Source: Halomonas piscis (GTDB lineage: Bacteria; Pseudomonadota; Gammaproteobacteria; Pseudomonadales; Halomonadaceae). Taken from it: DNA of 64,000 nt. The notes under the pieces were generated by a model that saw only the letters and a program-made list of their open reading frames with translations, did no database searches and was not told the DNA's origin. Shown here in pieces: positions 15,004-24,160 of the stretch (position 1 is the stretch's first letter; the number at the start of each line of letters is the position of its first letter). The DNA lies in the NCBI RefSeq assembly GCF_031886125.1, contig NZ_CP119391.1, forward strand, positions 2,604,001 to 2,668,000, in the 5' to 3' direction. A program made the position numbers and the translations under genes.

Positions 15004-15864
15004 ATGTCCACCCTGCTGCGCACCCTGGTCACGCTGGTCATCGTAAGCCTTGCCGCGGCTGCCGGCTGGTGGCTATGGCAGTATTACCTCTACACCCCCT
15101 GGACCCGTGACGGCCGCGTGCGCGCCGACGTCATCACCGTGGCGCCGGACGTCTCCGGGCGGGTCACCTCCCTCAAGGTGGCCGACAGCCAGCGCGTGGC
15201 CAAGGGCGACGTCCTGTTCAGCATCGACGCCGAGCGCTACCAGGCAAGCGCAGACAAGGCCCAGGCGGTGATGGAGCAGCGCCAGGCCGAGCTGGAGCTT
15301 GCCCGCCACGAGGCCTCCCGGCGCAGCCGGCTGGGGCGCGCGGCGATCAGCGAAGAAGACAAGGAGACCGCGCGCATCCACAGCCGCGTGGCGGCGGCTA
15401 CGCTTGCCCAGGCGCAGAGCGCGCTTGCCAGCGCCAGGCTGGACCTTGCGCGCACTACCATCACCGCGCCGGCCGCCGGGCACGTGCTCAACCTGCAGCT
15501 CAACGAAGGCAACTACGCCAGCGCTGGCCAGCCGGTGCTGGCACTGATCAAGGAAGACTCCTACTACGTCACCGGCTATTTCGAAGAAACCAAGATGCCC
15601 CGGGTGCACGTCGGCGACGCCGCGCGCATCAAGCTGATGGGCGCCGAGCACGAGCTTTCCGGCCGCGTTGCCGGCATCGGGCGCGCCATTGCCGACCCCA
15701 ACGCCGCTCCCAACGAGCAGCTGCTGCCCAAGGTTCAGCCCACCTTCAGTTGGGTGCGCCTGGCCCAGCGCATCCCCGTGCGCATCGCCCTGGATGACAT
15801 CCCCGACGGCGTGACGCTAAGCGCAGGGATGACCGCCTCGGTGCACATCGAGCCGGAGCCCTGA
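15004..15864 (+). CDS. HlyD-family membrane fusion protein, AaeA-like
   Basis: A 286-residue periplasmic adaptor with an N-terminal membrane anchor (about 5-25) and then TPWTRDGRVRADVITVAPDVSGRV, the biotinyl-lipoyl signature of AaeA/EmrA proteins. A helical hairpin (about 80-150) and a C-terminal beta domain follow. It should bridge the inner-membrane transporter at 15867-17957 and an outer-membrane channel. The ATG overlaps the end of the aaeX-like gene region (TTTTGAGATG). In E. coli the system exports hydroxylated aromatic acids; the substrate here is unknown. Confidence 0.88.
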   Translation: MSTLLRTLVTLVIVSLAAAAGWWLWQYYLYTPWTRDGRVRADVITVAPDVSGRVTSLKVADSQRVAKGDVLFSIDAERYQASADKAQAVMEQRQAELELARHEASRRSRLGRAAISEEDKETARIHSRVAAATLAQAQSALASARLDLARTTITAPAAGHVLNLQLNEGNYASAGQPVLALIKEDSYYVTGYFEETKMPRVHVGDAARIKLMGAEHELSGRVAGIGRAIADPNAAPNEQLLPKVQPTFSWVRLAQRIPVRIALDDIPDGVTLSAGMTASVHIEPEP

Positions 15865-15866
15865 GC

Positions 15867-17957
15867 ATGGCGCTGACCGCTTCGCCCTGGTATCAAACCT
15901 ACCTCACGCCGAACGCGCATGCGCTCAAGTTTGCCCTCAAGGCTACCTTCGCCATGCTGCTGGCGCTATATCTGGCGCTGTGGCTGAACCTGGAGCGCCC
16001 CTACTGGGCGCTGATCTCGGCGGCGTTTCTGCAGATCCGGCCGATGAGCGGCATGGTGCTGGAAAAAGGCCTGAGCCAGGTGAGCGGCACCCTGGTTGGC
16101 GCCGTGGCCGGCATCACCTTGATGGCGCTCTTTGCCCAAGCGCCGGTGCCGGCGCTCGTGGCGCTGACGCTGTGGATCATGCTGTGCACCTACGGCAGCG
16201 CGCTGCTGCGCAACAACGCCGCCTACGGCTGCATCATGGGGGCGGTCACCGCGATGCTGATCGTGGTCATCGGCGCCGGCGCCCCGGAGCGCATCTTCTC
16301 CATCGCCGTAGCGAGGATTTCCGAGCTGGCGCTGGGTGCGACCTGCGCGACCCTGGTCAGCGCGCTGCTGTGGCCCTCCCGGGTCAGCGCGCACCTGGGC
16401 CGCCAGGCCGATACGGTGGTCAACCAGGCGTTCACCCACGCCGCCTCTCGCCTTCGCGACAGCGACGACCACGCCGAGCTTGAGGCCAGCCTGACCGGCA
16501 CGCTGTCGCCGCTGACCGCGCTCGAAGGCGACAGCCAGGCCGCCCGCTACGAAGGCCCCGAAGGCGCCGGGCGCATCCGCGCAAGCCACGTTCTGACCCG
16601 CCACACCCTGCGCCTGCTGGCTACCCTCCACGCCCTCCAACAGCTGCTTCACGCGGGCAGCGACCGCCACGGCGGCGAGAGCATGAAAAGCGACATCCGC
16701 CAGCTCGCCGAGCAGCTGGCCAACGGCTTTACCAGCGCCGCCGGCTCCAGCGGCACCGCTGACGCCCGCAAGCGTCTGCACGCCCTGCGCCGGCGGACGC
16801 TGCTGTTTCCCGAAGGGTCGCTAACGCCGCTGGAGCAGCGCTGCCTGCTGGGCCTGCGCGAAGCCCTGGGCCACGCCCTGGTCATGCTCGATGCCCGGGA
16901 CGCCATCACCCAGCCATCGCGCAAATTTCTGCGCGGCGTGGCGCTGGCCTGGCACCGCGACCATCTGGTCGCCGGCGTCAACGCCCTGCGCGCCGGGGCG
17001 ATCTTTGCCGCCCTGGCCACCTTCTGGCTGGCCACCGGTTGGGGCAACGGCCGGGTCGCCATGCTGCTGGGTACGCTGTTCTCGGCGTTTTTTGCCAGCC
17101 GCGACAATCCGGTGGCGGCGTGCATGACGTTTGCCAAGGGCATGCTGGCAGCGATCCCCAGCGCCTTTGTCTTCGGCCACGTGCTGCTGGCCCAGGCGAG
17201 CGGTTTCCCCATGCTGGCGATGATTTTTCTCACGCCGCTGTTTCTGGGGCTGCTGGGTGCGTCCAACCCCAAACTGATGGGCTACTGCCTGGCGTTTACC
17301 ATCGGCAATATCCTGCTCACCATGCCCGGCAACGGCATGGACTTTTCCTTTGACAGCTTCATCAACCGCGCGCTGGCGGTGCTGGTGGGGCTGGGGACGG
17401 TGGTGACCGCGTTTCGCCTGCTGCCGGGCCCCGGCGCCACGCTCAGGCGCAAGCGGCTGGTGTGGGCCATTGCCCGGGATTTACGCGGGTTAGCAAGCGC
17501 GCCGGTCGAAGACGCGGAAACGCAGTTTATCGGGCGCATGGCCGACCGCCTGCTGCGCCTTTCCCGGCACGATGACACCCTGCCCGACGACCAGCGCCAT
17601 CTCTTTACCCTGGGGCTCACCGGCCTGGACGTCGGCTACGCCTGCCTGCAGCTGCGCCGCCGCCTCGACGGGCTGGATAACGCCGACCTGCAGCGCGCAA
17701 GCGGCGCCTTTATTACCGCACTGGCCGAGGGCTACGCCGCCAGCGCCAAGGGCGAGACGCCCCGGCAGATACGCCCGGCGGGCAACGCCCTGATCGACGC
17801 CGCCCGCCGCGAGTGCTCGCTGGACGCCCGCCGCCAGGCGCTGCTGGCCGGGCTGGTCGAGCGCCTGGCGCTCTCGCTTGAACGCCAGGCCACCCGGACC
17901 CGGCAGGTGCGCGGTCAGTCGCCGGAGGCGCCACCCGCGCCGCCGACCATGCCTTGA
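15867..17957 (+). CDS. FUSC-family efflux transporter, AaeB-like
   Basis: A 696-residue inner-membrane protein with two blocks of transmembrane helices (about 25-170 and 370-520), each followed by a soluble domain, as in AaeB/FUSC proteins. The motif WALISAAFLQIRPMSG near residue 50 belongs to the first FUSC block. It starts two bases after the AaeA-like stop and completes the operon. Its last 43 bp overlap the 3' end of the convergent qmcA-like gene, so the two transcripts are antisense there. Confidence 0.88.
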   Translation: MALTASPWYQTYLTPNAHALKFALKATFAMLLALYLALWLNLERPYWALISAAFLQIRPMSGMVLEKGLSQVSGTLVGAVAGITLMALFAQAPVPALVALTLWIMLCTYGSALLRNNAAYGCIMGAVTAMLIVVIGAGAPERIFSIAVARISELALGATCATLVSALLWPSRVSAHLGRQADTVVNQAFTHAASRLRDSDDHAELEASLTGTLSPLTALEGDSQAARYEGPEGAGRIRASHVLTRHTLRLLATLHALQQLLHAGSDRHGGESMKSDIRQLAEQLANGFTSAAGSSGTADARKRLHALRRRTLLFPEGSLTPLEQRCLLGLREALGHALVMLDARDAITQPSRKFLRGVALAWHRDHLVAGVNALRAGAIFAALATFWLATGWGNGRVAMLLGTLFSAFFASRDNPVAACMTFAKGMLAAIPSAFVFGHVLLAQASGFPMLAMIFLTPLFLGLLGASNPKLMGYCLAFTIGNILLTMPGNGMDFSFDSFINRALAVLVGLGTVVTAFRLLPGPGATLRRKRLVWAIARDLRGLASAPVEDAETQFIGRMADRLLRLSRHDDTLPDDQRHLFTLGLTGLDVGYACLQLRRRLDGLDNADLQRASGAFITALAEGYAASAKGETPRQIRPAGNALIDAARRECSLDARRQALLAGLVERLALSLERQATRTRQVRGQSPEAPPAPPTMP

Positions 17958-18949
17958 CGCAACGCGCTCGTCGCCCTGGCGGCGTCTTCCGGCGTGCCGG
18001 CCATTTCCCGGAACATGCCCATGGAGCCCAAAAGCGCCGAGGATTCGTAGGGCACGAACACCCGCTCGCCGTTTTTGGCCATGTCCGGCAGGCCCTTGAT
18101 GTAGCTCTGCCCCAGCAGGTAGCCCACCACGGTGCGCTTGTGCTCGTCGTCGTCGCCCAGCGCGCTCAGCACCAGGCTGATGGATTCGTTTTCGCCCTGG
18201 GCGCGCAGAATCGCCGACTCCTTGTCGCCCTCGGCGTTGAGAATGGCGGATTCGCGCTGGCCCTGGGCCTTGGCAATGGCGGCGGACTTCTCGCCTTCGG
18301 CTTCGGTCACCGTGGCCCGGCGCTTGCGCTCGGCGGCCATCTGCAGCCGCATGGCGGACTCCACCTCTTCGGGCATTTCAATATCCTGAACCTCGACCCG
18401 GGTGATCTTGATGCCCCACTTGGAAGCCGGCTCTTCCATGGCCGCCTGGATCTGGTTGTTGACCTCGGCCCGGGACTCGAACAGCCGGTCCAGCTCCATC
18501 TTGCCCACCACCGAGCGCAGCGTGGTCTTGGCCAGCACCTCCACCGCCTGGCTCATGTTTTCCACCTCGTACACCGCGCGCTCGGGCACCACGATGGTGT
18601 AGTAAAGCGCGCCGTTGATGCGCACGGTGACGTTGTCCGTGGTGACCACCGGCTGGCCGGGAAAGTCCATGACCGTTTCCCGCCGGTCGATGCGCGTTTC
18701 TTCGCTGGTAATCGCGGCGTAGGCGTCGCCGCGCTTCTCGTAGCGGATCATGGTGATCGAGCGGGGCTTTTCGATGAACGGGATGATGATGTTGATCCCG
18801 CTTTCCAGCACCCGGTTGAACGACCCCAGCCGCTCCACCACCACCGCTTCCGACTGACGCACGATCATCAGCCCCTTCACCACGATCATCACGCCGATGG
18901 CGACGATAATCAGGCTGACCAATAGCCCTATACTGATGGAATCGCTCAC
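17915..18949 (-). CDS. qmcA: SPFH/band-7 (stomatin-type) protein, QmcA-like
   Basis: A 344-residue protein with an N-terminal membrane anchor (about 8-28), an SPFH domain (about 28-190; VVERLGSFNRVLESGINIIIP) and a long Ala/Glu-rich helix (about 195-255). Such proteins form membrane cages and go with NfeD partners and membrane proteases such as FtsH. The start codon is GTG, overlapping the stop of the nfeD-like gene as GTGA, which points to translational coupling. The C-terminus is Gly/Ala-rich. Confidence 0.9.
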   Translation of the reverse strand: MSDSISIGLLVSLIIVAIGVMIVVKGLMIVRQSEAVVVERLGSFNRVLESGINIIIPFIEKPRSITMIRYEKRGDAYAAITSEETRIDRRETVMDFPGQPVVTTDNVTVRINGALYYTIVVPERAVYEVENMSQAVEVLAKTTLRSVVGKMELDRLFESRAEVNNQIQAAMEEPASKWGIKITRVEVQDIEMPEEVESAMRLQMAAERKRRATVTEAEGEKSAAIAKAQGQRESAILNAEGDKESAILRAQGENESISLVLSALGDDDEHKRTVVGYLLGQSYIKGLPDMAKNGERVFVPYESSALLGSMGMFREMAGTPEDAARATSALRQGMVGGAGGASGD

Positions 18950-19449
18950 TGTCCTGCTCCTGTTGATGGCTTCGCCGACGGCGAAGGTTGGGACGACGGC
19001 GCGCCGGGTCTCACCCGCGCCAGCGTCCCCTCAAAGTGATCCAGCACCACCTCGGCCCCCTCGGCGGGCCATTCGTCGGGGGCTGCATCCACGTAGCGGG
19101 CGCGAAAGAAATCGCCCTTGATCTTGATGCCGCTGGCGCCGTCGTAGTCCCGACGCACGATATGAAACCGCTCGCCGTGCTGGGCGCCGGTGCCGGCGAC
19201 GCCGTAGTTAACCCCGGCCGGGGAAAACCACGGCCGAATCACCCAGACCGCAAGCGGCACGCACACCGCGCTTGCCAGGCCCAGCGCCACCAGCTGCCAC
19301 AAAAGCGGCGCTTCCAGCGCGGCCACGGCGGCGCTCACCAGCGCCGCGGCGGCAAGCGCCAGCAGCACCAGGCTGCCGGTCAAAAGCTCGGCAAGCGCCA
19401 GCAGCAGCGCAACCGTCAGCCAGAGAGAACCCGCACTGATCATATCCAC
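18946..19449 (-). CDS. NfeD-family membrane protein
   Basis: The protein has 167 residues, with three or four transmembrane segments (about 5-75) followed by a C-terminal OB-fold domain (GERFHIVRRDYDGASGIKIKG). NfeD proteins pair with SPFH proteins, and this gene overlaps the qmcA-like gene by four bases. The start may be the GTG at 19449 or the ATG at 19443; neither has a clear ribosome binding site. The IS5-family copy at 19502 lies only about 50 bp upstream and may have changed its promoter. Confidence 0.85.
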   Translation of the reverse strand: MDMISAGSLWLTVALLLALAELLTGSLVLLALAAAALVSAAVAALEAPLLWQLVALGLASAVCVPLAVWVIRPWFSPAGVNYGVAGTGAQHGERFHIVRRDYDGASGIKIKGDFFRARYVDAAPDEWPAEGAEVVLDHFEGTLARVRPGAPSSQPSPSAKPSTGAGQ

Positions 19450-19501
19450 GGTCTTGATACCCGCCTGTTATCCGTCTGATTCATTGGCCATAAGGCCGCT
19501 A

Positions 19502-20357
19502 GGGCGTGTTGACGTTTCACATGGGCAGCCATAAAAAGCCGCAGGCCAAGGCCACCATGCTTTCGTAGTTTCGCTTGAGCTTGTCGTAACGCGTTGCGAT
19601 GGCGCGATACGGCTTCAATCGAGCAAAGGCATTCTCAACCAGATGCCGATAGCGATATAAGCCTCTGTCCAGATTGGCATTTCCTTTCTTTGAGTTGCGT
19701 TTGCGTGGAATGACGGCAGCCATGCCCTTGGCTTCGATCTGTTCACGGATACGCTCGCTGTCATAGCCCTTGTCAGCCACCAATGCATCACCCGCTGGCA
19801 AATCGTCAATCAATGCCCGGGCTTCCGTGCTGTCGTGCACCTCACCCCCGGTTATTCTGAAGGTTATCGGTAGCCCATAGGCATCTACGGTCAAGTGGAT
19901 CTTGCTGGTATTGCCTGCACGACTTTTGCCAATGGCTTCTGCGTCTTCCGTGGCAGCTCCGGTGCTGTCCTGGTGGGCCTTGACGTAGGAGCCATCAATG
20001 AACAGCCACTCAACATCAGGCTCCTCCACCAGAGAGCTGAAAAGCCTCATCAGCTTTCCACTCGCTGACCAGGCGTTAAAACGCTTGTAGACCGTGTTCC
20101 AGGGGCCAAACGTCTCCGGTAGGTCCCGCCACGGGCAGCCGGTGCGCATCCGATAAAGGATGCCTTCTATCGTGGTACGCAAGTCGGCCTTGTCATAAAT
20201 ACCTTGTTGAAGCAGGATTGGTTTCAGCTTCGACCAGTGTTCATCCGTGAGCATTTGTCGGGGCATGGCAGGCTTGCAGTTTGTTGGTGTGGGAACCTTT
20301 ATTCTGCGAGCTTGCCCCTATCCTGCAATACCCCTGCCATGAAACGTCAACAGGCCC
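19502..20357 (-). mobile_element. IS5-family insertion sequence, copy 2
   Basis: An 856-bp element nearly identical to the one at 4355-5211, with ends GGGCGTGTTGACGTTTCA and the complementary TGAAACGTCAACAGGCCC. TA flanks both sides (19500-19501 and 20358-20359). The right end falls exactly in the stop codon of the ZIP transporter gene, which stays TAG. One base is deleted relative to copy 1 near the right end. Confidence 0.92.
19517..20266 (-). CDS. IS5-family (IS427-like) transposase
   Basis: A 249-residue DDE transposase with the same motifs as the copy at 4370-5119: Asp in FIDGSYVKAH, Asp in ALVADKGYDS and Glu in HLVENAFARL. Substitutions such as WSKLKPILL for WPKLKSILL show that the two copies have been apart for a while or arrived separately. 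The frame is uninterrupted. Confidence 0.92.
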   Translation of the reverse strand: MPRQMLTDEHWSKLKPILLQQGIYDKADLRTTIEGILYRMRTGCPWRDLPETFGPWNTVYKRFNAWSASGKLMRLFSSLVEEPDVEWLFIDGSYVKAHQDSTGAATEDAEAIGKSRAGNTSKIHLTVDAYGLPITFRITGGEVHDSTEARALIDDLPAGDALVADKGYDSERIREQIEAKGMAAVIPRKRNSKKGNANLDRGLYRYRHLVENAFARLKPYRAIATRYDKLKRNYESMVALACGFLWLPM

Positions 20358-21070
20358 TAGCCCGCCAGCATGCTGCCGGAAAGCCCCAGAAGAAAGCCGG
20401 CGACCGCCCCCAGGGCGGGCATCCAGGTGTTTTTCAGCTTGGCCTGGGGGGCAATGTCGTCAAACACCAGGTACAAAATGCCGCCGCTGGCAAACAGCAG
20501 CAGCGTGCCCATCACCAGCGGATACTGCCCCAGCCAGTAATAGCCGGCCAGGGCCGAGGCCGGGCCCAGCAGCGCCATGGCGAAAAACGCGGTCAGAATA
20601 GTGCTCTGTGAAAGCCGGCCCGAGCGCGCCAGCTCTTCAAAGGCGTTAAAGCCTTCGGGCAGGTTCTGCAGCGCGATCAAAAACGCCAGCAGCAGCCCGG
20701 TGTTTTCCCCGGCGGCGAACGCCGCGCCCAGCGCAATGGCCTCGGGGATAAAGTCCGAGAGCATCGCTACCAGCTGGCCGGCGGCGCTCTGCAACCGGTT
20801 GAGCAGGATATCCAGCAAAAAGAACGTCACGCCGCCGGCGGCAAAGCTTAGCCCCGCCGCCAGCGGGGGCAGCTTGGCCACGCCGTCGGGCACCAGCACC
20901 AGGGCGATGGCCGAGATCAGCGCGCCGCCGCCAAAGGCGACGATAAAATGCCGCCACTCGCTGCCAAGCCAGGCCGGGTGCAGCCGGTCAAACCGGGCAA
21001 ACACCGCGCCGGCGGGCATCGCCACCCCGGCGCCCAGGGCAAGAAGCAGCACCAGCAAAGTCTCGGGCAT
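20357..21070 (-). CDS. ZIP-family divalent metal transporter
   Basis: A 237-residue membrane protein with about eight transmembrane helices. The ZIP signature is visible as LSDFIPEAIALGAAF (TM4) and ALQNLPEGFNAFEEL (TM5), which carry the metal-site residues. It probably imports zinc or a similar metal. An IS5-family end lies in its stop codon: the TAG at 20359-20357 is built from the target TA plus the IS terminal base, so the protein ends where it would have without the insertion. Any downstream gene it shared a transcript with would now be cut off. Confidence 0.87.
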   Translation of the reverse strand: MPETLLVLLLALGAGVAMPAGAVFARFDRLHPAWLGSEWRHFIVAFGGGALISAIALVLVPDGVAKLPPLAAGLSFAAGGVTFFLLDILLNRLQSAAGQLVAMLSDFIPEAIALGAAFAAGENTGLLLAFLIALQNLPEGFNAFEELARSGRLSQSTILTAFFAMALLGPASALAGYYWLGQYPLVMGTLLLFASGGILYLVFDDIAPQAKLKNTWMPALGAVAGFLLGLSGSMLAG

Positions 21071-21123
21071 GACTAAGGTCCTTCGTCGTTATCGCGCTGT
21101 TCGCGGCGCCGGTAAGGATCGCG

Positions 21124-22452
21124 CTAGCGTGACAGCACCTGCTCCAGCGGCTCGTCGTTATAAAGCGCCCGGCCGTCTTCCCAGGCAAAGACGTGGGGCG
21201 CGTCGTGGTTGATCATCAGCGCCTGCAGCGCCGTCGGAAGCTCTATCACGATGGCGTCGGGCAGGGCGTCGACGGCAAGCCTGGCGCTCAGCCGCGACGC
21301 CAGCTCGGCCCGAGTCTGCTGCGCGCTCATGGCCGGCTGGCTGGGGGCATCGCTTGCGGATTCATAGGCCTCGGCGCTGATGCCGGCCAGCAGGGCGCGC
21401 GCGGCCTCCGGGGACAGGCTGTCGCCGTCAAACGCCACCCGGCCGGAAAGCTTTGCCTCGGCGCGGCCGAGCATGGGCAGCGCGGCGTCCAGCGTCAGCG
21501 TCTCGAGCTCGAGCGCCGGAGAGCGCGACAGCAGCGCGTGGGCCTGCTCCCTCAGCGTGGCCCGAAGCTCCCGGGTCAGGGCCTGCTGCTTGGCGATCGA
21601 TAGATCCTCCCCGGCATCGGCACCTTTCAAGTGGCGCTCGAGCACCTCGGCCAGGGCGGCGAAAGCGGCGTAGTCCAGCCCTTTCGCGGTCAGGTCAAGC
21701 TCGGCCCGACCCGGCTCGCTGTCCATGAAAACGGCATCGTTTGCCGCAAGATAGAGCCGTGAAGAATAGGTGTCGCCGTCGAGCATGGCGGTATTGCGGA
21801 TTTCGGCGTCGCCGAGGCTTGCAACCTCCGCGGGCGTGTCGCGGTTATCCACCACAAGGCGGGCGTCGTCCACCGCAAGGCGCCCGTGGGAGCGTCCGCT
21901 GCCGGCGTCGGCATCGACGCTGTACTCAAGCTCGGTATCCAGGCCGTTGACCTCAAGGTGATCGGCGGGGCTTTGCAGGCGAAGCTGGCGGGTGCGCATC
22001 GTCAGGGCAAAGTGCTCGCGCTCGGTATCCACGTAGCCGTCGCCTGCGGTCTGCTCGAGCGTCACAGCACCGCTGTCGGCGGTCAGCTCGTCGGCGTCAA
22101 AGCGATAGTCGCGCTTGCCGCTGCCAAGCCCGGTGGTGAAATCGACCTCGCCGCTGAGCGCCTCGCCGTCAAACGTCATGGTACCCTCGGCGGTGCGCGA
22201 CAGGTAGCCGACCTCCATGGCAAGCTCGCCGCTAAGGCCCGGGGCGTCAACCGCGTCCAGACGTGCGGTAAGCGACGTCTTGCCAAGCCCCTTGTGCGTT
22301 TCTACCTGGCTCACGTTAATGGCCTGTTCGGCCTCAAGCGCGGCAAGGCTCTCGCGGATCTGCTTTTCTGCGGCGTTGCCCGCTATGGCGTGGGCAATGA
22401 AGCCGCCCGCTACGATAGCGACGCCGGCCGCCACGATGATTTTTTTATCCAC
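21124..22452 (-). CDS. DUF945 (YdgA-like) protein
   Basis: The protein has about 442 residues, with an N-terminal hydrophobic anchor right at the start (KKIIVAAGVAIVAGGFIAHAIAG) and a long beta-rich periplasmic body, as in the YdgA/YihF group (DUF945). I place the start at the GTG at 22452, because it puts the anchor at the N-terminus with AGGGA about nine bases upstream. The open frame continues to 22530. The function of the family is poorly known. It lies 53 bp upstream of the ZIP gene. Confidence 0.75.
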   Translation of the reverse strand: MDKKIIVAAGVAIVAGGFIAHAIAGNAAEKQIRESLAALEAEQAINVSQVETHKGLGKTSLTARLDAVDAPGLSGELAMEVGYLSRTAEGTMTFDGEALSGEVDFTTGLGSGKRDYRFDADELTADSGAVTLEQTAGDGYVDTEREHFALTMRTRQLRLQSPADHLEVNGLDTELEYSVDADAGSGRSHGRLAVDDARLVVDNRDTPAEVASLGDAEIRNTAMLDGDTYSSRLYLAANDAVFMDSEPGRAELDLTAKGLDYAAFAALAEVLERHLKGADAGEDLSIAKQQALTRELRATLREQAHALLSRSPALELETLTLDAALPMLGRAEAKLSGRVAFDGDSLSPEAARALLAGISAEAYESASDAPSQPAMSAQQTRAELASRLSARLAVDALPDAIVIELPTALQALMINHDAPHVFAWEDGRALYNDEPLEQVLSR

Positions 22453-22617
22453 AATCAACGTCCCTATTTTTGCTAAGCTCTGGTGCGGTTGTGCTGCCCG
22501 GAAATCGGCCGACACAGTGTCACACGGCACTTAATGCGCCGCCGCGCCATGCTAGCACGCCAAGCGGCGCCGCATTGATTGGCAAGCTAACCGTTCCGCG
22601 TTCTTCGCTACGTTTCT

Positions 22618-22700
22618 AAGCATGTTCCCAAGCACATTCTTCAACACGCGCTTCAGCACGTTATTCAAAACGCGTTCTTCAACACACTGTTCTTCAAAAC
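22618..22700. repeat. Imperfect short tandem repeats upstream of the sensor kinase
   Basis: Five to six imperfect copies of a 12-15 bp unit close to CACGTTCTTCAA follow one another between the DUF945 gene and the sensor kinase gene. The surrounding DNA is GC-rich and non-repetitive. They could be binding sites for the cognate regulator or a simple slippage product. Confidence 0.6.
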
Positions 22701-22705
22701 ATTAA

Positions 22706-24127
22706 TTGGGGCCACCGTTGGGAAACACCTTTTGCCACGCTCGCTATCGCCGCCTGTCGCGGCTGGGCATCAAGCTCTTTGCGATTATCCTGAGCATCAA
22801 CGTGGTGATTGCCGGCGCGGTCTTCCTCGCCGTCTCCTACAGCATCGACCGCGGCTTTCTGGACTACCTCAACCAGGCCCAGGAGCGCCGCGCCATGCGC
22901 CTGGCGGAAGGCCTGGTCGAGCGCTGGCAGGAGCACCAGAGCTGGGAGTGGCTGGCAAGCGACCCGCTGCGCTGGCCCACCATCGTTTACCATGAGCTTG
23001 GCCGCGGCAACGCCGAGCGCCCCTCGCCGCTGGGCGAAGCCCAGGATTTCGCCCTGCGCGCGCCGGACGGCCGCTTTATCGTGGCCCCTCGGCACGCCGA
23101 AGACGAGCCTGCCAGCTGGCACTGGATGTCGCTTGACGCCGACGACCGCCCCATCGGCTCGCTGGGCTTTCGCCCGCCCCAGCAAATTCTCAAGCGCATG
23201 GAGAACCGCTTTCTCGACCGCCAGCGCAACAACCTCTCGCTGATCGTCATTTCGCTGGGCGTTGCGTCGCTGCTGCTCGCCGGGTGCCTGTCGTGGTGGC
23301 TTGGCCGGCGCGCCCACACCCTGGCGACCGGCGCCATGCGTCTGACCCGGGGGGACTACCATATCCGCCTGCCCGTCCGCGGCCGCGACGAGCTCTCAAG
23401 GCTCGCCCGGGACTTCAACGTGCTGGCTTCCACCCTGGAAGCCAACCGCAATGCCCGCGCTCGCTGGGTCTCGGACACCGCGCACGAGCTGCGCACGCCG
23501 CTTGCGGTGCTGCGCGGCGAGATCGAGGCCATGCAGGACGGCATCCGCCCGCTCGACACCGACAGTCTCGGCTCGCTGGGCCAGGAGGTCGAGCAGCTCG
23601 AGTGCCTGGTGGCCGACCTGCGCTTGCTGTCCCAGAGCGACGCCGGCGCGCTGGCCATTCAGCTGGCGCCGCTGGACCTGAGCGATCACCTCCAGTGCCA
23701 CCTGAACGACGCCCGGCGCTGGCTCGAGGACACCGAGTTCCGACTGACCGACGACCTGGCGCCGTCGCTTCATATATACGGCGATGCCCAACGGCTGCGC
23801 CAGCTGTGGCACAATCTGCTCGACAACAGCCGCGCCTATACCCGGGAGCCGGGCACGCTCAGCGTGACGCTCACTCGCGAGCACAACGAAGCGGCGCTGA
23901 TATGGGAAGACAGCGCGCCCGGCGTGCCCCAGCACGAGCTGGCCCGGCTCACCGAACGGCTGTACCGCGTGGAAGGCTCCCGCAGCCGCTCGAGCGGCGG
24001 CAGCGGCCTGGGGCTTTCCATTGTCAGCGCCCTGGTGCACGCTCACGATGGCCGCCTGGATGCTTCGGCCTCGCCGCTTGGTGGGCTGCGCTGGACGCTG
24101 CGCTTTCCGCTGATATCGTCAACCTGA
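22706..24127 (+). CDS. Sensor histidine kinase, BaeS-like
   Basis: The protein has about 473 residues: a transmembrane helix (about 22-45), a periplasmic sensor of about 120 residues, a second transmembrane helix (about 170-190) and HAMP (about 190-245). The dimerisation domain has the phospho-His in SDTAHELRTPLAVLRGE, and the ATPase domain has N-box LWHNLLDNSRAY and G-box GSGLGLSIV. It should phosphorylate the regulator encoded 33 bp downstream. The start is unsure: only TTG codons (22706 or 22718) precede the first helix at a sensible distance. Envelope-stress sensing like BaeS is inferred from the neighbouring Spy-like gene. Confidence 0.85.
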   Translation: MGPPLGNTFCHARYRRLSRLGIKLFAIILSINVVIAGAVFLAVSYSIDRGFLDYLNQAQERRAMRLAEGLVERWQEHQSWEWLASDPLRWPTIVYHELGRGNAERPSPLGEAQDFALRAPDGRFIVAPRHAEDEPASWHWMSLDADDRPIGSLGFRPPQQILKRMENRFLDRQRNNLSLIVISLGVASLLLAGCLSWWLGRRAHTLATGAMRLTRGDYHIRLPVRGRDELSRLARDFNVLASTLEANRNARARWVSDTAHELRTPLAVLRGEIEAMQDGIRPLDTDSLGSLGQEVEQLECLVADLRLLSQSDAGALAIQLAPLDLSDHLQCHLNDARRWLEDTEFRLTDDLAPSLHIYGDAQRLRQLWHNLLDNSRAYTREPGTLSVTLTREHNEAALIWEDSAPGVPQHELARLTERLYRVEGSRSRSSGGSGLGLSIVSALVHAHDGRLDASASPLGGLRWTLRFPLISST

Positions 24128-24160
24128 AGTTGCCGCCACCCCGTTTTCCGTGAGTGACCC

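Noticed and set aside
22694..24046. Open frames opposite the sensor kinase
   Set aside because: The plus-strand product shows H-, N- and G-boxes in order; the opposite frames show no domain.
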